Shown in pieces: positions 9,800 to 17,557 of a stretch of DNA of 64,000 bases. Below the pieces are notes generated by a model. That model was given only the letters and a program-made list of their open reading frames with translations, was not told where the DNA came from and did no database searches. Source of the stretch: CAMLIZ01 sp036231905. GTDB lineage: Bacteria > Pseudomonadota > Gammaproteobacteria > Burkholderiales > Burkholderiaceae_C. The position numbers and the translations under genes are program-made. How positions within the stretch are numbered: position 1 is the stretch's first letter; the number at the start of each line of letters is the position of its first letter. Location of the stretch: the NCBI RefSeq assembly GCF_036231905.1, contig NZ_JAZARE010000001.1:372001-436000 (forward strand), given 5' to 3'.

Positions 9800-10861
9800 G
9801 TGAAGACCATCCGCGGACCCGCGATATTTCTCGCGCAGTTCATGGGCGAGCAGGCGCCCTTCGACACGCTGGACCACCTGGCGGGCTGGGCCGCCGGGCT
9901 CGGCTACCAGGGCATCCAGCTGCCCACCGATCCGCGGCTGATCGACCTGCAGCGGGCGGCGGACAGCCAGACCTATTGCGACGAGATCCGGGGCACGCTG
10001 GCCGCGCATGGGCTGCAGATCACAGAGCTGTCCACCCACCTGCAAGGGCAGCTGGTGGCGGTGCATCCGGCGTACGACGAGCTGTTCGACGGCTTCGCCG
10101 CGCCACAGGTGCGTGGCAACCCCGCCGCCCGCACGGCCTGGGCCATCGAGCAGATGAAGCTCGCGGCCAAGGCCTCGCAGCGGCTGGGCCTTCGCACGCA
10201 GGCCAGCTTCTCCGGCGCACTCGCCTGGCCCTACCTCTACCCCTGGCCCCAGCGGCCGGCCGGGCTGGTGGAAGAGGCCTTTGCCGAGCTGGCGCGGCGC
10301 TGGCGCCCCATCCTCGATGCCTTCGACGAGTGCGGCGTGGACATCGCCTACGAGCTGCACCCCGGCGAGGACCTGCACGACGGTGTCACCTTCGAACGTT
10401 TCCTCGACGCGGTGGGCCAGCACCCGCGCGCCAACATCCTCTACGACCCCAGCCACTTCGTGCTGCAGCAGCTGGACTACCTGGCTTTCATCGACCTCTA
10501 CCACCCGCGCATCAAGGCCTTCCATGTGAAGGACGCGGAGTTCCGGCCCACCGGCCGCCAGGGCGTGTACGGCGGCTACAGCGGCTGGGTGGAGCGCGCA
10601 GGCCGTTTCCGCTCGCTCGGCGATGGGCAGATCGACTTCCGAGCCATCTTCTCCAAGATGGCGCAAGTCGACTTCGACGGCTGGGCGGTGCTGGAGTGGG
10701 AATGTGCGCTCAAGCATCCGGAGGACGGCGCACGAGAAGGCGCCGAGTTCATCCGCCGCCACATCATCCGCGTGGCCGACCGCGCCTTCGACGACTTCGC
10801 CGGCAGCGGCGTGCAGCCGCAGGTGCTCAAGCGCCTGCTCGGCACGGGAGGCGGGCAATGA
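9800..10861 (+). CDS. Sugar phosphate isomerase/epimerase-like TIM-barrel protein
   Basis: The 353-residue protein belongs to the AP-endonuclease-2-like (xylose isomerase-like) TIM-barrel superfamily. Visible features are GLGYQGIQLPTDP near the N-terminus, ITELSTHLQGQL, DIAYELHPGED with the metal-ligand Glu and His, ILYDPSHFVLQQLD with Asp and His, IKAFHVKDAEF, and VLEWECALK with a late Glu. These are the usual divalent-metal ligands. The GTG at 9800 was chosen for its GAGGA site just upstream and the start VKTIRGPAIFL; the longer frame reads through the intergenic repeat. It overlaps the next dehydrogenase gene by four bases. Exact reaction unknown; it may isomerise a keto-sugar made by that dehydrogenase. 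Confidence 0.82.
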   Translation: MKTIRGPAIFLAQFMGEQAPFDTLDHLAGWAAGLGYQGIQLPTDPRLIDLQRAADSQTYCDEIRGTLAAHGLQITELSTHLQGQLVAVHPAYDELFDGFAAPQVRGNPAARTAWAIEQMKLAAKASQRLGLRTQASFSGALAWPYLYPWPQRPAGLVEEAFAELARRWRPILDAFDECGVDIAYELHPGEDLHDGVTFERFLDAVGQHPRANILYDPSHFVLQQLDYLAFIDLYHPRIKAFHVKDAEFRPTGRQGVYGGYSGWVERAGRFRSLGDGQIDFRAIFSKMAQVDFDGWAVLEWECALKHPEDGAREGAEFIRRHIIRVADRAFDDFAGSGVQPQVLKRLLGTGGGQ

Positions 10862-12009
10862 GCCGCCGCCTGCGCCTGGGCATGCTGGGCGGCGGCGAAG
10901 GCGCGTTCATCGGCGCGGTGCACCGCACCGCCGCGCGCCTGGACGACCGCTATGAGCTGGTGGCTGCGTGCCTGTCCAGCGACCCCGCGCGTGCACATGC
11001 CAGCGCCGCGGCGATCGGCCTGGACCCGCAGCGCAGCTATGCGGACTACCGCGAGATGGCGCGTGCCGAAGCCGCCCGCCCCGACGGCGCCGAGGTGGTG
11101 GCCATCACCACACCCAACCACCTGCATGCGCCCATGGCCACCGCCTTCCTCGAGGCCGGCCTGCATGTGATCTGCGACAAGCCGCTGGCGATGTCGCTGG
11201 ACGAAGGCGAGGCCCTGGCCGCGCTCGCGCGGCGCAACAACCGGCTGCTCGCACTGACCCACACCTACTCCGGCTATCCGATGGTGCGGCATGCCCGTGC
11301 GCTGGTGAAGGCCGGCGCGCTGGGCAGCATCCGCCTGGTGCAGGCGGAGTACCAGCAGGACTGGTTGTCCGAGCCGATCGAACGCACCACCTCCAACAAG
11401 CAGGCCGCCTGGCGTGCCGACCCGGCCAAGACCGGCCCCGCCGGCTGCCTGGGCGACATCGGCACCCATGCCTACCAGCTGGCCGCGTTCGTGTCCGGCA
11501 TGACACCCTCGCACCTGGCGGCAGAGCTGTGCACCTTCGTCGAAGGCCGCGCACTCGACGACCATGTGCAGATGATGCTGCGCTACCCCGGCGGCGCACG
11601 CGGGCTGCTGTGGGCCAGCCAGGTGGCGGCGGGTTGCGAAAACGCGCTGCGGCTGCGGGTGTTCGGCACCCAGGCCGGCCTGGCCTTCGACCAGGAGCAT
11701 CCCAACGAGCTCTGGTTCACGCCGGTGGGCGGCACGGCGCAGCGCCTCACGCGCGGCCGGGTGGACAGCGCCGCCGCACGCCACGCCACCCGCGTGCCGG
11801 CCGGGCATCCCGAGGGTTATCTCGAAGCCTTCGCGCAGCTGTATGCCGATGCGGCCGAACATATCCATGCGATGGCCGAAGGCCGCGCACCGCGCGCCGA
11901 GGCGATGGACCTGACCACTGTGGAGGACGGCGTCGCCGGCCACCGGTTCATCGACGCGGTGCTCGAGAGCCATCGCCGCGACGGCAGCTGGGTGGCGCTG
12001 GCCGCGTGA
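10858..12009 (+). CDS. Gfo/Idh/MocA-family oxidoreductase
   Basis: This 383-residue NAD(P)-dependent dehydrogenase has an N-terminal Rossmann fold with LGMLGGGEGAFIG, VAITTPNHLHAPMA and the CDKPLAM motif (about residues 106-112) that carries the catalytic-region Lys. The C-terminal substrate domain contains GCLGDIGTHAYQLAAFVSG, with the Asp and His typical of the family's active site. Relatives oxidise sugars, inositols or glucosides, often at C1 or C3. It ends the six-gene operon begun by the ROK regulator and overlaps the isomerase gene (ATGA), which supports a shared catabolic step. Confidence 0.9.
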   Translation: MSRRLRLGMLGGGEGAFIGAVHRTAARLDDRYELVAACLSSDPARAHASAAAIGLDPQRSYADYREMARAEAARPDGAEVVAITTPNHLHAPMATAFLEAGLHVICDKPLAMSLDEGEALAALARRNNRLLALTHTYSGYPMVRHARALVKAGALGSIRLVQAEYQQDWLSEPIERTTSNKQAAWRADPAKTGPAGCLGDIGTHAYQLAAFVSGMTPSHLAAELCTFVEGRALDDHVQMMLRYPGGARGLLWASQVAAGCENALRLRVFGTQAGLAFDQEHPNELWFTPVGGTAQRLTRGRVDSAAARHATRVPAGHPEGYLEAFAQLYADAAEHIHAMAEGRAPRAEAMDLTTVEDGVAGHRFIDAVLESHRRDGSWVALAA

Positions 12010-12028
12010 TGCGGCCAGGCGCCGCAGC

Positions 12029-13132
12029 TCATTCCACGCCGCTGCCCGAGCCGGACACCACCACCGGCGCGCGATAACCCGCCGGCTTGTCACCCACCGT
12101 CGCGCCGCCGTACATCATTCCCTGCATCGCGTTGGTGAAGAAGTAGTACGGGAAGGGCGCGGGTGTGTCGCTGGCGCGCGTGAGCCGCTCGGCCAGCGCG
12201 GGCGGCAGCTCGAAGTCCAGTGCACCCAGGTTGTCGCGCAGTTGTTCGGGCCGGCTGGCGCCCACGATCACGCTGGCCACACCCGGCCGGTTGGCCACCC
12301 AGTTCAGCGCCACCTGCGCCAGTGGGCGCTCGATCTCCCGCGCCACGCTCTCGAGTTCGTCCACGATGCGCCAGTTGCGCTCGGTGAGGTGCTGGAAGGC
12401 CGGGTTGCCGTTGTCCTTCATCGCGGCCAGGCGGCCTTCGGGCGCGACGTCGCGCCGGTAGCGGCCGGACAGCAGGCCACTGGCCAACGGGCTCCACACG
12501 GTGATGCCCATGCCCAGCTCGGTCGCCAGGCGCGCATGTTCATGCTCGAGGTTGCGCTCCACCAGCGAGTACTGCAGCTGCAACGCGCTCACCGGCTCGA
12601 AACCGCGCCACTCCGCCAGCGTCTGGGCCCGTGCGGCATACCAGGCCGGCACGTCGGACAGGCCGATGTGGCGCACCTTGCCGCTGCGCACCAGGTCGTC
12701 GAGGGTGCGCATCACCTCCTCCACCGGCGTGAGCTGGTCCCAGGCGTGCACGTAGAAGAGATCCAGGTAGTCGGTGTTCAGGCGCTTGAGCGAACCCTCC
12801 ACCGCACGCAGCAGGTTCTTGCGCCCGTTGCCGCCGCCGTTGGGGTTGCGGTCGCCCAGGTTGAAGGTGTACTTGCTCGCCAGCACCAGCCGGTCGCGCA
12901 GGCCGGCGTCGGCCACGAACTCGCCCAGCCAGGTTTCGCTGGTGCCGTTGGTGTAGACGTCTGCGGTGTCGATGAAGTTGCCGCCACGCTCCACGTACAT
13001 GTCGAAGATGCGGCGTGCGTTGGCTTTGTCCGAACCCCAGCCCCATTCGGTGCCGAAGGTCATGGCGCCCAGCGAGAGGCGGCTGACGCGCAGCCCGCTG
13101 CGGCCTAGGGTGTAGTAGGTGTCGAGTGACAT
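12029..13132 (-). CDS. Aldo/keto reductase
   Basis: The product has 367 residues and the aldo/keto reductase TIM barrel: GRSGLRVSRLSLGAMTFG at the N-terminus, GGNFIDTADVYTNG with catalytic Asp and Tyr, VLASKYTF with Lys, and DLFYVHAWD with His. GVASVIVGASRPEQL near the C-terminus is the NADPH-binding region. The ATG at 13132 has an AAGGAG ribosome site seven bases upstream; an in-frame start at 13162 lies before that site and is unlikely. The gene diverges from the LysR regulator at 13231, which probably controls it. The substrate cannot be told from sequence. Confidence 0.9.
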   Translation of the reverse strand: MSLDTYYTLGRSGLRVSRLSLGAMTFGTEWGWGSDKANARRIFDMYVERGGNFIDTADVYTNGTSETWLGEFVADAGLRDRLVLASKYTFNLGDRNPNGGGNGRKNLLRAVEGSLKRLNTDYLDLFYVHAWDQLTPVEEVMRTLDDLVRSGKVRHIGLSDVPAWYAARAQTLAEWRGFEPVSALQLQYSLVERNLEHEHARLATELGMGITVWSPLASGLLSGRYRRDVAPEGRLAAMKDNGNPAFQHLTERNWRIVDELESVAREIERPLAQVALNWVANRPGVASVIVGASRPEQLRDNLGALDFELPPALAERLTRASDTPAPFPYYFFTNAMQGMMYGGATVGDKPAGYRAPVVVSGSGSGVE

Positions 13133-13230
13133 GGTGAGCTCCTTTGCGTTGCGATGAGCCAAAGGTTAGCCAGCGACGCTCTGCCGATAAAGTCACATAA
13201 TCTTGATGAAGTGATAAGCAGTGCTTTGCA

Positions 13231-14127
13231 ATGAAACTCACGCACCTCGACGGGCTGCTCGCCTTTGCCACCGTGGCCCGGCAGCGCAGCTTCACTGCCG
13301 CCGCCTCGGAGCTGGAAGTCACACCACCGGCGGTGAGCCAGGCGGTCAAGCAGCTGGAAGACCGGCTCGGCGTGCGGCTGCTGCATCGCACGACGCGCAG
13401 CGTGAGCCTCACCGAGGCGGGGGAGCGGTATCTCGCCCGCGTGGGCCCTGCGGTGGGCGAGCTGATGCAGGCCTCGGAAGTGCTGGACAGCTTTCGCGCC
13501 GGCGTGAGCGGCCGGCTCAAGGTGAACGCACCGCTGGTGGTGCACGAGATGCTGTTGCGTCCGCTGCTGCCGGCGTTCCTGGCAGCGCACCCGGGCGTGC
13601 AGCTGGAGCTCACCTTGGACGACGGCTTCGTCGACATCGTGGCCGCAGGCTTCGACCTCGGCATCCGGCTGGGCGAGTCGGTGCAGCGCGACATGGTGGC
13701 GGTGCCGCTCACCCGCAGCGAGCGCACCTGCATGGTCGCCTCACCGGCCTATGCCAGACGCCATGGCCTGCCGGAGACGGTGGAAGCCCTGCGCGAACAC
13801 CGCTGCATCCGCTACCGCTTTCCGGCGAGCGGCGCGATCTATCGCTGGGAAGTCAAGCGCAAGGGCCAGGTGGTGGAGGTGGCGGTGGACGGCCCGCTCA
13901 CGGTGTCCGACAGCCTGAGCATGGCGCAGGCCGCGCTGGACGGCATCGGCATCGCCTACACCTTCGAGCGTCAGGTGGCGCGCCACCTGGCGGCCGGGCG
14001 GCTGCTGCCGGTGCTGCCCAAGCTGTGGCCCACCCACCCCGGCTTTCACTTTTACTACCCGAGCCGGCAGACACCGGCCACGGTGCGGGCGTTCGTGGAG
14101 CACTGCAGGGCGCAGATCGGGGATTGA
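13231..14127 (+). CDS. LysR-family transcriptional regulator
   Basis: The product has 298 residues. The N-terminal winged helix (about residues 5-63) reads LDGLLAFATVARQRSFTAAA and then VTPPAVSQAVKQLEDRLGVRLLHRTTR. The rest is the periplasmic-binding-like effector domain, starting FRAGVSGRLKVNAP, of the subgroup often called CrgA/DsdC-like regulators. It is divergent from the aldo/keto reductase, with a 98-base shared promoter region that is AT-richer than its surroundings, so it most likely regulates that gene. The 3' end converges with the PurA-like gene, leaving 24 bases. Confidence 0.92.
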   Translation: MKLTHLDGLLAFATVARQRSFTAAASELEVTPPAVSQAVKQLEDRLGVRLLHRTTRSVSLTEAGERYLARVGPAVGELMQASEVLDSFRAGVSGRLKVNAPLVVHEMLLRPLLPAFLAAHPGVQLELTLDDGFVDIVAAGFDLGIRLGESVQRDMVAVPLTRSERTCMVASPAYARRHGLPETVEALREHRCIRYRFPASGAIYRWEVKRKGQVVEVAVDGPLTVSDSLSMAQAALDGIGIAYTFERQVARHLAAGRLLPVLPKLWPTHPGFHFYYPSRQTPATVRAFVEHCRAQIGD

Positions 14128-14151
14128 GCGCGGCGCTGCGCGATGGGTTCG

Positions 14152-15507
14152 TCAGCCTCTTGCTTTCACGTGGCGATGGGTCGGCCCGTTCGATGTAAAC
14201 CGAACCGGGCGGCTTGTGATGGCCTCGATGCGCTGCAGCAGCGCTTCTGCCGAGGACACGGGCTGCTCGTCATAAGAAGGACGCGCCCGAAACAGCAGCT
14301 GGGTCAGCGCGGCCTGGTGGATCAGATCGGCATCGCGCGAAGGCACGAGCCGCGTCACGCGGCCGCCTTGCTCCACACAGACAGAGCGATTGGCCGGTCC
14401 GTTCATGAGCTCGTAGGACAGGCACCAACGCAGCTCAGCGCCGCGGCCCAATGCATCCATGTGGCTTACCAGCAGACCGTCCAGGGCACCGGCGGCATCG
14501 ATCGCGTAGCGGAGCAACACGGCATCCGGGTGGCCGCGGCGAAAGCGCCCCTGCCAGCCGTCACTGGTGTTGTGCGGCTCGGGCAATGTGTCGAGCGCCG
14601 CGTCTTCCGTCGGCAACGGCCCGGCGCCATGGCGGCAGAGGTAGCTGCGCAGCAGGCCCAGCTGCGTGATGTCGCCGGCCAGGCCCAGCTCGTCCAGCAC
14701 CGCCTGGGCAGCGGCCGGCCCCACGCTGCTCCAGGTGGTGTGCGGATGGAAACCCCGCCATTCATCCAGCAGCAGGCCCTGCGCGCCCTCGAAGAGCACG
14801 GTGCCGCCCCGGCCCAGGCGCTGCGCGATGGCCTCCGGCGATGCGGGCGCCACGCGCAAAGCCACCGCGTGGGCAGCCGCCAGCCAGCGGGCGCCCACCT
14901 GATCGTCTGCGAGCACACGGGCCTCGAGCGCCTGCGCTTCGTCGCACCGAAAAGCGTAGCGCTCGAACTCCGCGGCCAGCGTGTCCCGGATGGCCACCAG
15001 CTTCTGCATGGCCAGCGCCGGGCGCAGCAGGTCGCCATAACGCAGCACCTGCTCCGGCCGCTGCAGCGCATGCCGCACCGTCTCACCGACGCCCACGCCG
15101 CAGCTGCCGTGTGCGGCCTGTCCCCGCTGCCATTCACGCAGCCGCCCCGCGGCCTGGTGATAAGGCGTGGTCACGCGGCAGCGCGCGTCGATCTGCAGCC
15201 GCTCTGCGGCGTCCCGCACCCCCACACGTTGCAGCGCCGCCTCCTCCACCAGCAAGGCGGTCGGGTGCACCACCACCTCGCGGGCCAGCACCGTGTGCAC
15301 CGCCGGCAGGAAAGTGCCCGATCCGAACTGGGAGAAGGTGTGATGCCGACCGTCGGGCAGCACCACGTTGTGGCCTGCCTGGGCACCACCGTTGAAGCGC
15401 ACCACCGTGTGCACCGGCCAGCGCCGGCACAGCGCGTCGGTGAACAGGCCCTTGCCGCAGTCGCCGAAGCCCAGGTCGATCAGGGAGGCGAAGCGCGGCG
15501 CTTCCAC
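14152..15507 (-). CDS. Divergent adenylosuccinate synthetase (PurA) paralogue
   Basis: The 451-residue protein has the PurA fold motifs in order but altered. The N-terminal GTP/IMP loop reads LGFGDCGKGLF where PurA has WGDEGKGK; the catalytic Asp and first Lys are kept, Glu becomes Cys and the last Lys becomes Leu. GGAQAGHNVVL keeps the catalytic His, and VLFEGAQGLLLD and RHGAGPLPTED are well preserved. The aspartate-binding loop is replaced by HNTSDGWQGRFRRG. GTG is the likely start. It is the last gene of a minus-strand trio with a vWA protein (12-base gap) and a kinase-like protein, so it is probably not the housekeeping purine enzyme. It may join an amino acid to a nucleotide-like substrate; this is inference. 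Confidence 0.82.
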   Translation of the reverse strand: MEAPRFASLIDLGFGDCGKGLFTDALCRRWPVHTVVRFNGGAQAGHNVVLPDGRHHTFSQFGSGTFLPAVHTVLAREVVVHPTALLVEEAALQRVGVRDAAERLQIDARCRVTTPYHQAAGRLREWQRGQAAHGSCGVGVGETVRHALQRPEQVLRYGDLLRPALAMQKLVAIRDTLAAEFERYAFRCDEAQALEARVLADDQVGARWLAAAHAVALRVAPASPEAIAQRLGRGGTVLFEGAQGLLLDEWRGFHPHTTWSSVGPAAAQAVLDELGLAGDITQLGLLRSYLCRHGAGPLPTEDAALDTLPEPHNTSDGWQGRFRRGHPDAVLLRYAIDAAGALDGLLVSHMDALGRGAELRWCLSYELMNGPANRSVCVEQGGRVTRLVPSRDADLIHQAALTQLLFRARPSYDEQPVSSAEALLQRIEAITSRPVRFTSNGPTHRHVKARG

Positions 15508-15519
15508 GGCCAGCGAGGT

Positions 15520-16494
15520 TCAGCCGAACAGGCGACGCCACCAGCCCGGCGCGGCCGGTGCGCGGCTGGTACCACCGATCGCCGACGCGGTGCCACCCGA
15601 TCCCGCATGGGCCGCATACGGCCGCAGCGCCCGCACCACCGCACCGATGCGGCTGCTGCTCATGCCCTCGGCTTTCAGCGCCGTGGCCACCGCATCGGTG
15701 TCCGGCAGCGCCTTCTCGGTGAGCGCCACGATGGCCGCGGCCACCGCGCAGGTGTCCTCATGCGACTCCATGCAGATCACGTGGTCGCCCAGCAGCTCGC
15801 GCCAGCGGGCCTCGCAGTGCTTGCGGCGCTGCAGGTCGGGGATGAGGAAGAACAGGTGGTAGCTCTCCGCGGCCGCGGCGATCACCTCCTGGATCGGGAT
15901 GTCCTCGTCCAGCTTCTCGCCGATGAGCGCTTCCACCTGGTGGCGTGACACGGCCGGATAGGGCAGCTCGTCGCCAGTCATGAACAGGTAGCCGCGCTTC
16001 TTGCGTTTGGCCCAGCAGTCCAGGTCGGTGTGCTGCGCCAGCACGTAGAACGCGAGCTCGTAGCTTTCGGAGCCGGTGCCGCCACCGCCGGCTTCCAGGT
16101 AGCTCCAGGTGAGCCACTGGTCCATCAGCTCGGCGGTCGACTCGAACTGGCCCACCTGCAACGGTGCGTTGTCCGAGGTGGCATCGCCGATGGCCATGAA
16201 CATGATCTGCGGGTCGGGGATGCGGCAGGCCCCCAGCAGCTTCATGAAACTGGGCAGTTCGCGCGTGGCCAGCAGCCGGGGGATGTCGCCCATCGAGCCG
16301 GTGACGTCCAGCGCGAACACGATGCCCAGGGACTGCGGATGGTCGGCGCTGTCGCGCGACTCCCGCACCTTCAGGCCGCGTGGGTCCATCAGGCCATGGC
16401 AGCCGCGCTGGTTGAACACCTCGCCGGCCGGCTTGCTCGCGCGATCGGCCACCAGCGCAGCGTGCGCGGCATGTGAGTAGTTTCCGTGTCCCAT
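15520..16494 (-). CDS. von Willebrand factor A (MIDAS) protein
   Basis: The 324-residue protein has no signal peptide. A vWA domain covers about residues 54-250: the MIDAS motif DVTGSMG near residue 63, QIMFMAIGDATSD, GGGGTGSESYELAFYVLA and GYLFMTGDELPY supply the expected metal-binding Asp, Ser and Thr residues. The C-terminal 60 residues are Ala/Gly-rich and end PGWWRRLFG, possibly a short membrane-touching tail. Cytoplasmic vWA proteins of this kind usually serve as metal-dependent scaffolds, as TerY does with a kinase and phosphatase. Here it lies between a kinase-like gene (13-base gap) and the PurA-like gene. Confidence 0.85.
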   Translation of the reverse strand: MGHGNYSHAAHAALVADRASKPAGEVFNQRGCHGLMDPRGLKVRESRDSADHPQSLGIVFALDVTGSMGDIPRLLATRELPSFMKLLGACRIPDPQIMFMAIGDATSDNAPLQVGQFESTAELMDQWLTWSYLEAGGGGTGSESYELAFYVLAQHTDLDCWAKRKKRGYLFMTGDELPYPAVSRHQVEALIGEKLDEDIPIQEVIAAAAESYHLFFLIPDLQRRKHCEARWRELLGDHVICMESHEDTCAVAAAIVALTEKALPDTDAVATALKAEGMSSSRIGAVVRALRPYAAHAGSGGTASAIGGTSRAPAAPGWWRRLFG

Positions 16495-16507
16495 GATGGT
16501 TGGCGCT

Positions 16508-17437
16508 TCAGGCGCGCTGTGGGTTGAAGTGGATGAACTGGGGCGGGCCGAAGGCCTGCCGCGCGGCGGCCACCAGGGCCTGGTCGATCTGTTCCGCGCT
16601 CATGCGGGCCGCTGCATCGGCGCTTTCGCTCACGGTGTGCAGCAGGTCCGCCAGCGGGCCCGGCACGCGCGAGGGGATGGCGGGCGGTGTGTCGCCGTGG
16701 CCCTGCAGCAGCTGGCGGATGGCCCAGGCGGACTGCACCAGGTCGCGCGCCGCATCACCGCCACGGCGCGCGCGGCCCCAGCCGATCAGCAGCACGCCGT
16801 GGTCGGCCGGATGCACCAGCCAGTGTTCGGGCCGCAGGTCGCCGTGAGTCCACCCACCACGGTGCACGTAGGCCAGCACTTCCAGCACCCGGCGCCACAG
16901 CCAGACGGCATGGCGTACGTCCTGGATGCCCTGCGGATGAAAGGCCAGCACGTCGGCCAGGCTCCCCCAGAACCCGTTGGGGTGGCGCCAAGCGAGCGCC
17001 TCACGCGCGTCGGGCACACCGTCGATTTGCCCATGCGCCACCACCTGCGGCAGGCGCTGGCTGAAGTAAGCCGAGCCATCGATCTGCAGCGCCTGCAGGC
17101 GGCGCAGCACATCCGCTTCACCGGCCAGGGGCCAGGCGACCGACCGGGCCACCTTGAGCGTCACGCGCTCGGGCAACGGCCCGCAGGCGTCGGCCAGCAA
17201 CACCTCGGTGTGTTCACCCTCGGCCAGCGAACGCAGCACGCGGAAATCGCGGCCGGCGACACGCAGGATGCGGCCACCATCGCGCCCCAGGGCAAGCGAG
17301 CGCTGCCAGGCCTGCCGGAACGGCTCTCGCTGCACGACCTGCGTGTTGCGCGTGACCATCGCGCTGCAATAGGGGCAGGCCACGATGCGCCACAGCGCCT
17401 GGCGCGGCAGGGCGCCGCCGCACTGCGGGCAGGCCAA
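16508..17437 (-). CDS. Zinc-ribbon protein-kinase-like protein
   Basis: Residues 1-30 form a zinc ribbon, CPQCGG followed by CPYCSA. A protein-kinase fold follows: VTLKVAR with the ATP-binding Lys, YVHRGGWTHGDLRPEHWLV as catalytic loop (His-x-Asp kept), then LLIGWGRARRGG where an active kinase would have Asp-Phe-Gly or Asp-Trp. The metal-binding Asp is thus Gly, which suggests reduced or altered catalysis. The frame has a TTG at 17437. An in-frame CTG at 17458 sits eight bases after a GGGGAG ribosome site and would add LSVAFTS; it may be the true start. It heads the trio with the vWA and PurA-like genes. Confidence 0.78.
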   Translation of the reverse strand: MACPQCGGALPRQALWRIVACPYCSAMVTRNTQVVQREPFRQAWQRSLALGRDGGRILRVAGRDFRVLRSLAEGEHTEVLLADACGPLPERVTLKVARSVAWPLAGEADVLRRLQALQIDGSAYFSQRLPQVVAHGQIDGVPDAREALAWRHPNGFWGSLADVLAFHPQGIQDVRHAVWLWRRVLEVLAYVHRGGWTHGDLRPEHWLVHPADHGVLLIGWGRARRGGDAARDLVQSAWAIRQLLQGHGDTPPAIPSRVPGPLADLLHTVSESADAAARMSAEQIDQALVAAARQAFGPPQFIHFNPQRA

Positions 17438-17557
17438 GGATGTGAAAGCGACGCTCAGCTGAATTGCTCCCCGACTGGCATGCCGGGCGATGGAATGCCG
17501 CGGCGCTTTGGCGGCGATTCTCGCTGACGGTGGCGGACCGCGCCCGCCGCGGTGGCC

